DNA of 64,000 bases from Campanula takesimana (GCA_026119855.1 JAOWBW010000760.1:372001-436000); one strand, 5' to 3'; positions 10,705-22,365 are shown, numbered from the stretch's first letter. Numbers and translations: made by a program. Notes: generated from the letters alone by a model not told the origin.

Positions 10705-12072
10705 CCCCTCTCAAACCCCAAGGTCATGTGTGATTATTGTAATAAAAAATCAAAAGCCTCCAAGAGAGAAAATCTGGTATTCTTCTTCCTCAAGAACAAG
10801 AACCATATTTTTCATATAGCCTCCATAATAGAAGCGTGTTCTATTGGGTCTAGCAATCCAGATCAAGAAGGTGTTCTTGATATTCGTTCGTGTGTGGCTA
10901 AACATAGAGGGCGTTGGTCTCAACTCCTTCAAGTTCGTGATCCAATATTTGAGGTCGTGTTCCTGCGATCGTGATTCAAAGAAGCGCGAAGAACAAAGAT
11001 TGAAGATCTGAAAATTTTAAAGCATCACCACGGTTAGTATTCTAAATTCACCTCCATATTAATTTAATCTTCTTGAATGGATCTAGGCTTTTGGGTTTAT
11101 TCCGCTGCGCATGTTTGCTCAGAACCCAACAGTCACCCGGAGCAGACCATACTCAACAAATTATATTGTCCAGAAATCACATCATTGCTTTTGAAGCAAA
11201 ACCAAGATTCTGATATGCAGCTCTAGTTTGTGTTCATTCATTTTAGATTACTAGTTGGAATCGAGATTTTGGGATCTATAGAATAGCATTGATTTGTCTC
11301 TTTTGCTGTAACAACTTACATGAATTGGCAGGGGAAGGCACGAGGCCAGTGTTTTGTGAAAGGAAAGGAAATCACGGTGGGGTCTCCAACATCGTGTTTG
11401 TGCAGAAATGAGATGACGAAAGGATGAGAGTTGGGGGAAGCCCCTAGACACGGGAAAAATATGCATGCTCACACATTGATATCAAAAACTCAAGACTTGA
11501 ACAATCGTTAATGGTCAACTGCCTCAAAATCAAATGGACCCTTCTAGAATTGGATTAGTATTTTAATTTTGATTAAATAAGCTTGACAAATCATTTGAAA
11601 AAAAAATTAGACTGTGACAAATTGACATGAGAACAACGTTGGGACATGGGCATGTGTTATGTTTCGCGCCGCAATTTGACCTTATTTAGTGAGAGGCCTT
11701 CGTTGTTGTCTCCTTTTCCCGATATTGATCACATCATTAGAGGCTGTATGACCTTTGATTTTTGTGCTCCCTCAGTGTAAGGAGTTGGTAGGGCACGTTG
11801 GTCTCCAACAAAAGTCACCAGTTCTCAATGTGAATTGCCAATATCCGGGCTTGAGGGCATACACATGAATTTGAAGTGTCGCGATACCTTTTCCAAAACA
11901 ATTGAATTTAAACAAAAAGATAAATGTAATATGTACAATAATGATCAGTGCTTTTTTCTTCTTCTTCTTCTTTTTTTTTTTTTGTTTTTTTCACTAAACT
12001 AGAAACATAATAACTTCTGAAACATAACTTTTACGAAACGAAAATTTATAAAATGCGAGAATTTATAATACA

Positions 12073-12255
12073 TCATGCATTAAAAATAAAACTGCCGACA
12101 CTTGCACTTGCATATGCGAGATAATCTTCAGCCTTTTCCATTTGATTGGCTTGTTTAAACATGCACCTGATTACACCCTGAAATCTTCGTTCACCGGCTG
12201 ACTTTGTCGATTGCCTTCGTGAACTTTGTTGATAGCCTTCGACCCTAGTTCTCAT
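12073..12255 (-). other. Unrecognised 60-codon reading frame
   Basis: Starts with ATG and encodes a basic, Gln/Arg-rich protein (RRQSTKSAGERRFQG) followed by a helix-like segment (QANQMEKAEDYLAYASAS). It is not recognisable as gag or any family I know. It lies downstream, on the same strand, of the minus copia PBS and may be part of that leader or a chance frame. Confidence 0.15.
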
Positions 12256-12391
12256 CTCAATTAATCACAGTCTAGAAGAAACAACTATGTAAGGTCGAAA
12301 CTAAGCCAAAAGGCATCCATAATCCCTTACATAAAGTAACTTGATCCTAAATTCTTTTGTCCCATAAATTTATGACTTTGTCCTTGAGATT

Positions 12392-12514
12392 TATTTTCAG
12401 GAAACACGGTTTCTAATACCAGCCATCTGACAAACAAATTCAATCCAAAGAAATTTTGAAATTGACATTTAATTTCAGGAAACACGGTTTCTAAAACCAG
12501 CCATCTGACAATTA
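12392..12514 (-). repeat. Direct duplication in the minus-strand copia leader
   Basis: Two copies about 73 bp apart of TTCAGGAAACACGGTTTCTA followed by ACCAGCCATCTGACAA. They differ at a few bases. Function unknown. Confidence 0.75.
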
Positions 12515-12904
12515 AATTCAACTCAAAATATTTACCATTGTGTTTTAATTTTAAACCCTAAAATTGCTTTCCTGTTTCAATTAAGATTTGGTGTTTATGA
12601 TTATCAAATCACCATATTCATTAGAACCTTGAATAAACAATTTATTCTTGAATCTAGGATCATCAGAAAAATGGATCCAATAAACTTTTGATGATCAAAA
12701 GGAACATAATAATCAAATTATTATTGCAATCTTAGATCCCACATATCGTATTTAAACGGTGCGATTTTCTGATCTCCATATATCTCATATACATACATAA
12801 AATACAAATCACATAACCATCATGAATCTAAATTCAAATAGCATGCTAACACATATAATCCAATTATATTATCAACATGTTATTATTAAAATAATCATGA
12901 TGAA

Positions 12905-12921
12905 CGGGGCTCTGATACCAC
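12905..12921 (-). promoter_or_regulatory. Copia primer-binding site, tRNA-Met type
   Basis: On the minus strand GTGGTATCAGAGCCCC follows directly on the LTR end CCCCAACA. TGGTATCAGAGC is complementary to the 3' end of initiator tRNA-Met. It shows that the 12922-16596 LTR is a 5' LTR on the minus strand. Confidence 0.85.
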
Positions 12922-13345
12922 TGTTGGGGTTTGCATAATCATGCGCAGCGGAATAAACCCAAAATCCTAGATCAATTCAAGATGATTAAATTAATACGGA
13001 GTTGAATTTAGAATACTAACCGAGATGATGCTCTAAAATTTCGAATCTTCAATCTTTGTTCTTCGCGCCTCTTGAATCACGATCGCATGAAAACGACCTC
13101 AAATATTGGATCATGGACTTGGAGGAGTTGAGATCAACACCCTCTATGTTTATCCACATGCAAACGAATATCAAGAACACCTTATTGATCTGGATTCCTA
13201 GATCCAATAGAACAAACTTCTATTATGGAGGCTATATGAAAACTAGGGTTCTTGTTCTTGAGGAAGAAAAAGACTAGTTTTTCTCTCTTGGAGGCTATCA
13301 ATTATGATTACAATAATCACTTATGACCTAGGGGTTTGAGAGGGG

Positions 13346-13353
13346 TATTTATA
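13346..13353 (-). promoter_or_regulatory. TATA box of copia LTR3
   Basis: TATAAATA on the minus strand, matching the box of LTR2 at 10697-10704, downstream of the CCGGGCGG-type repeats now split by the solo LTR. Confidence 0.6.
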
Positions 13354-13898
13354 CTTTTAAAACCCAACTAGTTTAGGTTTGAAAGTCTAATTCCCGTCAA
13401 AACTCGGAGTCAAAAATAGAAATCCCGCCAAGCAAAAGGTCCGCCCGGGTTGTCACGACCCGAAAACTAGGCTCTATTTTATTAGTAACAAATAATTATT
13501 ATTTATTTAATTGCTTATTTATATATTTAGATTATTATTTATTTAAATATTTATGTGTGCATTTTATGTTTCATAATAATTATGCCTAGCATTTTATTTG
13601 GGTCATTTGTGCTAGTGTAGAAGTGTTGAGTCTTATTTGTTAGTGGGGAGTTTATTTGAAAGAGTAGTATTAGGGGGAGGGGGCTTAGTGTAACATTTCA
13701 AATAATTCATCTTCTCCCTACTCCCTCCCTACTCTCCTCCCTCACCTCCCTCACTCTCACACTCCATCTCCCAGCAAAATCTCTCTCTCTCTCTCTCTCT
13801 CCATGTTTGTGGGTAAGTTTTTCTCTCTTCCTTCTCTCTTCATTTTCTTCATCTTCCTCTTGTTATCTCTCATTTCTCATAACTTGAAACTTGTTTAG

Positions 13899-13961
13899 AT
13901 CGTCGATAGGATCGCGTAGAATCAAAAATATTTGAAATCCATCAACTTTGAGAAAATCCGG
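13899..13961 (+). other. Putative 63-nt leader exon in solo LTR D2
   Basis: Acceptor-like TTGTTTAG ends at 13898 and donor-like GTAAGT starts at 13962. Upstream donor GTAAGT is at 13813; the downstream acceptor AG is at 15322-15323 after a C/T-rich tract. Same length and borders as in D1. Confidence 0.45.
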
Positions 13962-14297
13962 GTAAGTTGCTTCCCCCCCCCATTTATGCTAAAAATGTTC
14001 ATCCTATGCTTAGATGATACTATGGTTACCATTTATTGCTTCTTTGGTTGATTTTGAGATGATTTACATTTTTATTCATTTTTGTGAAATTTGGTATTTG
14101 AATCTTGTGTTGGGTTTCTAGATGTTGTTATTTAGCCCCTTTGCAAGTCTATAAGTTGTTTTGGTTCATAGTTGTGTATGTTGTAAGTCTTGGTTCCAAG
14201 TATTTGTGAAATGGTGAAGATTTGGGTTTGGTTGCGTTTTGGATTGAAAATGGTAGAAACCCAGAATTTTGGCCGGAATTTGCCTTTCCGGGCAAGG

Positions 14298-14486
14298 AGG
14301 CGCGCGTATCCTCCCATAGGAGGCGCGCGCACCCTTATGCCCTTCTTGAACAAAGACCTTCTGTTGGATGGAGGCGCGCGCACCCTCCCATAGGAGGCGC
14401 GCGCACCCTCTCCTCCTCTAAACTTGATTTTCCTACTGATCTAGGAGGCGCGCGCACCCTCCCATAGGAGGCGCGCGCATCCTCTC
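14298..14486. repeat. GC-rich GGAGGCGCGCGC cassette in D2
   Basis: Six copies of the GGAGGCGCGCGCACCCTCCC unit at irregular spacing, at the same relative position as in D1. Confidence 0.85.
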
Positions 14487-16596
14487 CCCTGTTGTAAAAT
14501 TTATTTCCCTTTTTGTCCAATCTTTCGAGGGCCATATCTTGTTCATCCGGACTCCATTTTAGGTGTATAAATTATCGTTTTAAAGCTCTCCTTGAGCTCT
14601 TCGAGATGAGTGAGTAGTTTTGGTTGTGTTCTTGAGTTAACTGGTTCCTTTGTGAATGTATGTGGCATGGGATTTGATTAAATTATTATTTGGAAATATG
14701 AAGCACTTTTATGATGCGTGTTTATTCAATTCATCCTTTTGGTGATTAATTGGAATGATTCCCTACTTTGGAATCAATGGTTGTTTATCATGCTAGTATT
14801 TTATTACTTATCCTTTACTTGAAGTCCAGCTGGTATTTTGTGTGTGTTTGGGCGATGCGAAACATTATGATGGCACAGCCAAGTCCATTGTGATGTTGAC
14901 CATTGTTTTGCCCCATTATTTCCCTCCTCCAGATTGGCCTTGGATGTAAGATGAGCTAGCCCCTTTGTGAGCACTTTAGCTATTGGTTTTCGGGCTTTGA
15001 CTGTGTGTCACTGTCCCCTTGTTATTGGTTCCGGTACCGGGGATTTCTCTTCAGCTTTCATGCTATTATGAAGATGTTGATTTGGTTGATCGTTGAAGCT
15101 GCGCAGAGACCTTTATTTGGTTATATCAGTTTGGAAAACCTTGGCTATATCCTTTGTTATGTGTTTATTTCCGCTGCTATCTGCTATGTGATAACTGTTA
15201 TGTGCTATCTATGATTTATTATTGTATATTGCATCATATCATGTCATGTAGTTGCATTAGTAACTTATTGAGATTTATCTCACCCCCTTTCTTTTTATCT
15301 TTGTTTTTCCTTAACCCCCCCAGGTGGAAAGGATTAGACTCGCTGATCACGAGACAGGACGTCGAGTGGGTTCGAGCTTTTGGGGCAGGTTGATATTGGT
15401 GGGTTTACATTATATAAATGTGTAACCTTTTTGGGATATATGTACCAAACATTGACGTCATTAGGATTTGTATATTTTATAACTTTGTGTTATCATCTTT
15501 TGGTATAAAAGGAAATTTTTTATCTCCATTATTTTAGAGTTTATTGTTTAAGTCGACGTCCAGCTCGCGATCTCGGGCCCGCGGGGTTCGGGGTCATGAC
15601 ACGGGTAGCACCAAGGGTCCGGCCGGGTAGCACCTTGGATCCGACCAGGTATGGACTAGGGTCTTCCTGGATCTCACAAAGCTCCGTCCGGGTCATACCC
15701 TTGGTTCGCCCGGTTCCTTTTCATGTCGCGAATTTCTCTTAAAATCCAATTTTAAGACTTTCCAATTTAGCCCTTTTGAATTCGTTCTTTTGTGTGTGAC
15801 TCCATAGGATTATATTAAGTTGGCAATTTGATTAAAACCATTTGATAACATAAATCATGAGCGGACTCTAGCAAAGACATCATGACTACCCAATTAATAT
15901 AACTTGTCAAAGTTCGTGAATCCTTTATAGAACATATCACAATCCTTTTGTCTACGATGTCATTGAGCGTAAGCCATGTTCAATGGTCAACTTACAATGC
16001 CCAGTACTTTTCTCGATTCCAAATAGTTGATTGTACAAATGACATTGATCATATCAATTCATTTGAGCACGGCCATGCATTTCATCAAAACTATTCATCG
16101 AGGGGCCCAAGCTTGACATCTCTCACGAAGAGGGACAAATCCCATCTTAACTTATTACACTTCCCTACATAGATTTGATCATGCCAATCATATCCTTTAT
16201 AATTACTTGGTTAAGAGTAACGTTTGAATATGTCAAACATGATCTCCACTATGTGGAAGATCGTAATAATCTCAGGTCTAAGGATTCAATGATATAACTA
16301 TTTAGAGGTTTAATTATGACATTTTGACCATGACATAAACCTCATAGTTGGGTCATGTCCAGTATGTATTCACCAACACATACCAATAAGTTTAAATTGT
16401 ATCCCATACACATAATCATCATATGATTATCTAATTAAACTTATACTAGTTCTTCATAAGTATTAGGGACGGGGGTTATTATAACAAAACATGAAACAAC
16501 AAATAATCCATAACCTCTCTTTATATAAATGAAAAGTGATAACAAACATTGTCAAACAAAGCGCTAAATAACATGCCTAGGGCATATACACCAACA

Positions 16597-17219
16597 TATT
16601 TAAGTGTGGAATTCTTTTTGGATGCTTTTTCTTGCATTAGTTCATCCGCTTCCAGCCTGATAAATTTCAATGCTCTCGTTCTGACGTCTTCCAACTTCTT
16701 ACAAGGGTTCATAACAAGCTCCTTGTAGTAAGGTGAATTATTTTTTAGGCCCATCCTGAAGGTTTCAGCTGTTGTGGACATGTCGAGATTGGGGTTGTCT
16801 ACAGCCTCTTTGTTGAACCTACTAATGTAGTCCTGTCTCATTAGGTTACTGAACTATCCTGTAGAAATTATTAGATAGCTTTTCAAAGATCCTGTTACAA
16901 GAAAAATGATTAGTAAACATGTTGATAAGCTGATCATAAGATTCAATAGAGCCAAGAGGTTGATTGACTAGCCATCTCATGGCTGCACCAGTCAAAGTTG
17001 ACCCAAAGCCCCTGCAAAGACAAGCTTCCATAAATTGTAATGGGATGTGTATAACATCCATCTTCTCTTGGTATAATGTAATGTGTTATAATGGATCATT
17101 TGTTACATCATATCGCTTCATGTGGTGCACTATAAATTTCTTTGATTTCACCATGTTGGCAATAGCTGGTACAAAGGGACACTCATTATGTAGGCAGCTT
17201 TTTAGCACGACCATACCCC
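16597..17219 (-). pseudogene. Tat-like gypsy gag fragment
   Basis: Minus-strand reading frames encode a retrotransposon gag core: MKRYDVTNDPLHYITLY, then CLCRGFGSTLTGAAMRWLVN, then YISRFNKEAVDNP and FRMGL. The order matches Tat-lineage gypsy gag. A stop and a frame change separate the halves near 16846. The C-terminal side is cut at 16597 by copia LTR3; the N-terminal side ends near 17219, where a plus-strand Tat 3' end begins in inverted orientation. No zinc knuckle remains. Gag would form the capsid; this piece cannot. Confidence 0.8.
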
Positions 17220-18218
17220 TAGTTCAAAATGGCGTCTTTTCTATCGACGACGGTACTTCATCCATAAGTATCGTAGCCGAGGGGCTCTGTAGACACCCCA
17301 TTTTGGACATTCATTTATGATCACACTACTTCTGTGTCTCGCCTTTGATTTGGGTCGAAACTCGTTAAGTTGGGCATGTTTCATTAAGTTTCTGACTGAC
17401 TCCATTAGTTAGGGGCCAAAATGAACATGAAAACTACTGCAGAGGGTAAATAGTAAATTCCAGCACTGAGATGCCTCGTACGAGACATTGATACCTCATA
17501 CGAGACATCCCCCTTGACAGTCGGGTTTTTGGTCAGTTTCCTTGTTGATCTTAACCCCTTTTCTTGGCAAACACTTAAGCAATCCGGGAAAACCTATTGG
17601 ACGATCCTAGAGTCCAAAAATACCTCTGTGAGAATCAAGTCTTGGATTCCCATCACAACTTACCTTCATGGCCAAAACCCTAGGTCCATATTACCATAAA
17701 TATAGAGGTTCTTGAACCGAAAAGCCTCTAGAATCCTCATTCACCCAAAATCCAATCCAAATCTGATCAAAGAGGTCCCCATAATCAGTCCCTCTTCCTC
17801 ACCTACGAAATTCAAGCCTCCACTACACCATTCAAGCCATGTTTATTGGAGATTCAAGGCCTTTAGTCAAGGCCTTCCATATGATTCTAGAAGAACGCTT
17901 AGGTAAAACTCTTTGTTTTTCTATCTTCTCATCTCCTTCTTTGTCTTTGAAGTAGTGTGATTCCATTAAAGGATCAGCCTAGAGCCTCTCCAATCCATGG
18001 AAATGGTCTCGAAGCACAAGATCCAACATCCCAAATAAATAAGCAATTATTTATTTGTTTGTTTTCTTTTAGTACATGAATGCATGATTTTGAAACAATG
18101 ATGATGATTTCTTAGCAAGACCAATCCTAGATTGGGTGAATTGGGTACTCCTTGACCTTCCAAATTCATTACTTAACCCCCAAATCCAGATATCTCAGTC
18201 CGTGTTCTGACAACAACA
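17220..18218 (+). mobile_element. 3' end, polypurine tract and LTR of a plus-strand Tat-like element
   Basis: 17220-17287 aligns by eye with 980-1035: TTCAAAA, a TATCGWCGAC box and the tract CCGAGGGGCTC. The LTR starts TGTAGACACCCC at 17288, has an ATAAATATAG box near 17696 and ends near AACAACA at 18218, before TGGTGGTGACTCTC. Length is about 0.93 kb. CTCGTACGAGACAT-type palindromes lie about 190-220 bp upstream of the TATA-like box. The right border is approximate. Confidence 0.55.
17474..17512. repeat. CTCGTACGAGACAT palindromic repeats
   Basis: CCTCGTACGAGACAT followed by CCTCATACGAGACAT. The perfect palindrome CTCGTACGAG recurs at 18723-18760 next to another Tat-like fragment. Confidence 0.75.
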
Positions 18219-18440
18219 TGGTGGTGACTCTCAAACAATCAAAAAAGGGCACCTCAAATTCAAAAAGGTAAAACAAAAAACCCGCACGCAAACAGATAGG
18301 CCTCATGTGTTTGCGAGACTGACTCCCTCGGTGTTCAGTAGACTTGATGTTCCTCCTAGTTTCGAGATACATTTGCACAAGAGGAAGAGGAATAACAACG
18401 CGGATCGTGGTCAAGCCCCTACTAAGTTAAGGAAGAAATA
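18219..18440 (+). mobile_element. Possible leader of the plus-strand Tat-like element
   Basis: Begins TGGTGGTGACTCTC, the same kind of PBS region as at 4292, then noncoding sequence with AAAAAAGGG. There is no gag. The right border against the minus-strand Tat fragment is not sharp. Confidence 0.35.
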
Positions 18441-18958
18441 GATCCTTAGGAGTATCGAGAGATTGCCACAGATAGACCAAATGTTTAGATTTTTAGCATT
18501 TTATTTATTTTTCTTTTCCAAGTTGGTATTCATGTTAGAAATTTTCTTATTGCTTTCTTGAAATGCATTCAATTAATAAGAAGAAAAGATTTTGATTTTA
18601 TTTATTGAATAGACCGGACCAAAAGGCTGCCTACGTTCTCCTTTCACATCAATTAAATAAGGAGCTCAGGTCATCGTAGTTCTTGTTTAAGAAAGAGAAA
18701 AATATGTCTGCTGACTGATATGTCTCGTACGAGACATAGGTGTCTCGTACGAGACTGTCCCCCATTATTATTTATTTATTTTTATTTTTTTTATTTTTTT
18801 ATGCATACCCTGATTTTTTCCTAGACCGCCCTTTCAGGTTTTTAATCTAGCGGGCTTCTTTTCTCGTGCTCTCTGCTCTAATTTTTGCCTAGGCCGCCCT
18901 TGCCGGTTTTCAATCTAGCGAGCTTTCCTCTTTTTTTTTTTGAAAATAGGGGACGGAC
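18441..18958 (-). mobile_element. 3' noncoding region of a minus-strand Tat-like element
   Basis: On the minus strand the pol stop is followed by two copies of a CGCTAGATT / AAAACC / AAGGGCGG / CTAGG module (about 18830-18925), then GAACTACGATGACCTGAG and AACGTAGGCAGCC boxes (about 18690-18620), a series seen on the plus strand at 696-935. TCTCGTACGAGACATAGG-type repeats lie at 18723-18760, beside an A/T-rich run. The polypurine tract and LTR border are not certain. Confidence 0.55.
18723..18760. repeat. TCTCGTACGAGA palindromic repeats, second site
   Basis: Two copies of GTCTCGTACGAGAC within 38 bp, each a perfect 14-bp palindrome. Related to the pair at 17474-17512. Confidence 0.8.
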
Positions 18959-20780
18959 TTATGAATAGTACTTCTTCAGCTTGTCCAAGTTGACGGGCTT
19001 CGGTAGTTGGTCTCCATCTAGGTCTGCGAGTTGTACCGCTCCTCCGGAGAAGATCTTCTTGACTATTTAAGGACCTATCCATCTTGGTCCCCACTTTCCC
19101 ATAGGATTGAATAGTCCAGGACGATGTTCGCGTAGGACAACGTCCCCTTCTTTGATGTTTCTGGACTTGACCTTCTTATTGAACGCTCGGGCCATTCTCC
19201 GTTGATATGCTTGGATATGCTCGAAGTTGTCGTTCATCTAGCAGGGCTAGTTGTTCATAACGGGTGTCTAACCATGCGACTTCATTCACTTGGTTTTCTA
19301 GGAGAACCCTTAGTGATGGTACTTCTAATTCGATTGGTAGCACTGCTTCCATCCCATAGGCTAGGGCTCATGGAGTTTCACCGGTGGCGGTATGGATTGA
19401 AGTATGGTAGCCCCAGAGTGCAAAAGGTAGCTTGTCGGGCCAGTCTCTGCCAGTCTTAGCCATTTTCCTAACGATGGTCTCAAAGGTCTTGTTAGCAGCT
19501 TCGACTGCTCCATTGGTTTGTGGTCGGTACGGTGATGACTGATGTCTCTCTATCTTGTATTCTGCAAGTAGTTGGTTGCATTCTTTCTCAAAGTACGAGC
19601 CATTGTCAGATATCATCTCATGAGGTACTCCATATCAGCATATGATGTTGGTCTTAATGAACTCAGCCACCGTTCTCGCATTCAAGACTTTGTAGGACTA
19701 AGCCTCGATCCACTTGGTGAAGTAATCAACGGCGACTAACACGAATGAGTGTCCATTGTGACCTGTCGGTGAAACTTTGCCAATGACATCTATTCCCCAT
19801 GTAGAAAATGGCCAAGGGGATGTCATGGGGTATAACACGGACCATGGTGCGTGTTGCAAGTTGGCATGTATTTGGCACTTGTGGCATTTCTTAACCATGT
19901 CGGTGCAGTCGGCTTCCAGTGTAGCGCAATAGTACCATAGTCGGATGACTTTCTTTGCTAGCATATTGACATTCATGTGGGTTTCACAAACTCCTTGATG
20001 GACTTGGTCCATGATTTCTACGGCTCCTTGCTCGTCGGCACAGAGTAGACACTGCTCATGGTGTTTCTTGTAGAGGCGATCACCTATGATAAAGAATTGG
20101 GCGGAAAATCGTTTGAGGGCTATCTTTGCTTTAGGTGATGCGTCTGATGGGAATGTTCCGTCTAGGAGGAAACGCCATACATCATGATACCACGGTTTAT
20201 CATCCAAGGCATTCACAGAGTTACACTCTTCTTTGTAGTCATGCAGGTCTATGATTGAGTAATAAGCGGCAGTCGTTCGCCTGGTGACTTTGAAGGTCTT
20301 GACCTCAGTCCATTCGGGAATCTCCACAAGTGATGCTAGCATGGCTAGCGAGTTGGCCAAGCGGTTCTTATCTCTAGGATGATAGTATAAAGTGACCTCT
20401 GTGAACTGTTTGACCAAGTCTTGGAGATGGTCGTTATATTTCTGGAGTCTAGGATCTTGTACCTTCCACTTCTTGAGTGACTGAGAGATTATAAGTTGTG
20501 AATCTCCGTACACTTCTAGTTCAGTCACATTTCTTTCTAAGGCTGCTTCAAGCCCCGCTATGCAAGCTTCGTACTCGGAAATATTGTTAGTGGCCTCAAA
20601 GTCAAGGCGGATTGCGAGTGGAGTGTAGAAATCTGAGGGATCTACTAGTAACATGCCAATGCCATATCCCCGTTTATTGGCTGCGCCATCGAAAAATAAT
20701 TGCCACTTATTTTCTTCTATTGTCATGATGTCCTCATCAGGGAATCGCGAGTCTTCCCCCTTCGCTTCATCACATGGAAA
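18959..20780 (-). pseudogene. Tat-like gypsy RNase H and integrase
   Basis: The frame begins with an archaeal-type RNase H (WQLFFDGAANKRGYGIG, then NISEYEACIAGLEAAL and VYGDSQLI), the second RNase H that marks Tat elements. Next come a connector and integrase: zinc-binding part with CHKCQIH, catalytic core with WGIDVIG, ISDNGSYF and GAVEAANK, and a C-terminal domain ending KLKKYYS. At least four in-frame stops are visible (near 19698, 19650, 19368 and 19067), yet homology stays in one frame. Gag, protease and reverse transcriptase are absent: coding homology begins just after the leader, so the element has a large internal deletion. Confidence 0.85.
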
Positions 20781-21053
20781 CTATTAACTTAAAACATTCT
20801 GTAGGCCCGACCGTATGGCTTGGGATGTAGTTCCATTATTTTTTGCAGATTTTCAACTTCAAATCATCAAGCCCCAGTTTATTGCATTTCCAGAACAGTT
20901 CTATTCTCAAAAAGAACCAAAACAGAATCATAAAACACACAAACTATGCATAAAGTCAACAAACGGGGACGGGAGTTTGACCCACACAAGAATGCCCCCG
21001 AATCTTCTAAAAAGAAGTCCGAGAACAAACTACTCCCCAGCAGAGTTGCCACT
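20781..21053 (-). mobile_element. PBS and leader of the minus-strand Tat-like element
   Basis: On the minus strand TATCTCACA is followed by GTGGCAACTCTGCTGGGGA (21052-21034). This resembles the TGGCGACTCTGCTGGGG site that follows the 5' LTR in many plant Tat elements. The leader runs straight into RNase H coding sequence, so gag to reverse transcriptase was deleted. Confidence 0.55.
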
Positions 21054-21693
21054 GTGAGATACCCGCGGGAAAAACGGACCTTGTTCCCTCGAGAATCAAA
21101 CACGGGATCTTATCAACATTCAACGGAGTCGCCACGTTAGTTTAATTTTAAACCCAAACTTAACGAAAAATGGTTAGAGACAAAGGATTCGGAGGTCAGG
21201 TTACGCTTTGGGAAGACCTCAACCGGTAGGTCACCCAAAGCGCCTTGGAAGAAACCGATTCTCCCTAGAATTTGTTAAAATTGTGCAAGTGTGTGTGTGT
21301 GTGTGTCTTGAAAATGGGAGAAACTGACTTTACCAGAAAACAGTTAAATATTTGACAGAAAGGGTTATTTTGTAAACATTCTGGATAAAAGGGGGACTAG
21401 ACTGGAAATGTGCCCGTTGGACAAAGTAGCCATACAGCTATGGAGGGTCTTCCTGGGAATTTTAACATATTCCCAGGAATCAGTCCAGTTCCAGGCAGAA
21501 ACAGAGCATTCTGCTGGAAACTGGACTGTTTGATCATTTCCAGTTATTTTCTTGCAACAAAACATTAATTAAATCATCCCTATGCCATTGATCACTAGAT
21601 TAGACACCAAAACAAGGATTTTGGGTGTGATCAAGGCAATCATTGGGGAATAATTGAGAAAAGGTGATGGTCATGGCCTTTGAGCCAAGATTA

Positions 21694-21870
21694 CCATTTA
21701 GATGGTTAAAGATGGAAACTTTAACATCCAAATGGATGATTCTTCCAAGGAAAGGTATTGGGACATCCAAAAATCAACCTTTGATGGGTAAAGATTGAAT
21801 CATTATCATCAAAGGGACATTTTGAGGTTGACTCAAGGTTCGGATGATAAAGATTGCAACTTTATCATCC
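21694..21870. repeat. Three consecutive inverted repeats
   Basis: Hairpin 1: 21694-21711 with 21719-21735 (one mismatch and one bulge, 7-nt loop). Hairpin 2: CCTTTGATG at 21779-21787 with CATCAAAGG at 21807-21815. Hairpin 3: GGATGATAAAG (21842-21852), loop ATTGCAA, CTTTATCATCC (21860-21870), a perfect 11-bp stem. They would fall in the transcribed R-U5 leader of the minus-strand element. Confidence 0.75.
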
Positions 21871-22317
21871 AAACTTGATCATTCCCTCATTTATTCAACA
21901 TAAATGCAAAGACTTTAAAGTAAATGAGACAAATTTAAAGACATAATGTAAATGTGCATAAATATAAAGACAATGTATTAAAGATGCATAAATCATAACA
22001 AGCCTTAGGCTATCCTATGGTTTCTAACCCATCATCATGCATAGAACATGAAGGGCACCATGGATTTCAAGGCTTGGTTCCAAATGTATATTATTTAACA
22101 AAAAGCAAAGATGTAATATAGAGATGAAGAGAAGATGGGGAGAAGGAGGCCTCACCAATTTTGGTTTGGACCTATCTTCTTTCTCTCTTTTCACTCAAAT
22201 GTGGTGATCACTCTATTCTGGTATGATTCCTGCAGAGCTTTGGCTCTCTCAAACAAATTTCTCCCCCTGAAATGATCAGCAAGGGTATCAATTTATAAGG
22301 ACTAATGGTGCCCATAG

Positions 22318-22365
22318 TAGCCGTACGGCTAGGGCTCTCCCGCGTCCAAACCATCCGTACGGCTC
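22318..22365. repeat. CCGTACGGCT repeats near the minus-strand TATA box
   Basis: AGCCGTACGGCTAGGG and ATCCGTACGGCTCAG about 38 bp apart, 25-70 bp upstream (minus strand) of CTTATAAATT. Same core as in copia LTR1 at 9056-9109. Confidence 0.75.

Larger units (their letters stand above)
9598..11131 (+). mobile_element. Related copia LTR (LTR2), head-to-tail with LTR1
   Basis: Begins TGTATGCCCTAGGCAT, lacking the first few bases (TGTTGG) seen in LTR1, and ends GAACCCAACA. Sequence is clearly related to LTR1 throughout but well diverged, so this is not a simple duplicate. It is much closer to the minus-strand LTR at 12922-16596. TATAAATA at 10697-10704 is the likely core promoter. No flanking duplication was found. 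Confidence 0.75.
11132..12539. other. Unassigned stretch between two copia LTRs
   Basis: No recognised gene or element core. The left end abuts LTR2 at GTCACCCGG. It contains a CTT/T-rich tract (about 11955-11985), a 73-bp direct duplication and a short minus-strand reading frame. The right part is probably leader of the minus-strand copia whose PBS is at 12905-12921. The left part (11132-about 11900) could be old low-copy DNA; I could not identify it. Confidence 0.4.
13451..15601 (+). mobile_element. Tekay-type solo LTR, copy D2
   Basis: 2151 bp from TGTCACGACCCG to GGGGTCATGACA, flanked by a perfect 5-bp duplication CGGGT (13446-13450 and 15602-15606). Same subfamily as the 1515-3743 copy, including the GGAGGCGCGCGC cassette. 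It inserted into the GC-rich cassette of copia LTR3. Confidence 0.93.
12922..16596 (-). mobile_element. Copia 5' LTR (LTR3), minus strand, split by a solo LTR
   Basis: Minus strand starts TGTTGGTGTATATGCCC at 16596 and ends CCCCAACA at 12922. After removal of the Tekay solo LTR it is about 1.52 kb and closely resembles LTR2 (9598-11131) in inverted orientation. TATAAATA lies at 13353-13346. The internal region past the leader is not recognisable and no 3' LTR is seen, so the element is incomplete. Its right edge abuts a gypsy gag, the insertion target. Confidence 0.85.

Noticed and set aside
11251..11472. Reading frame on the minus strand between the copia LTRs
   Set aside because: No recognisable family, no supporting context; likely chance.
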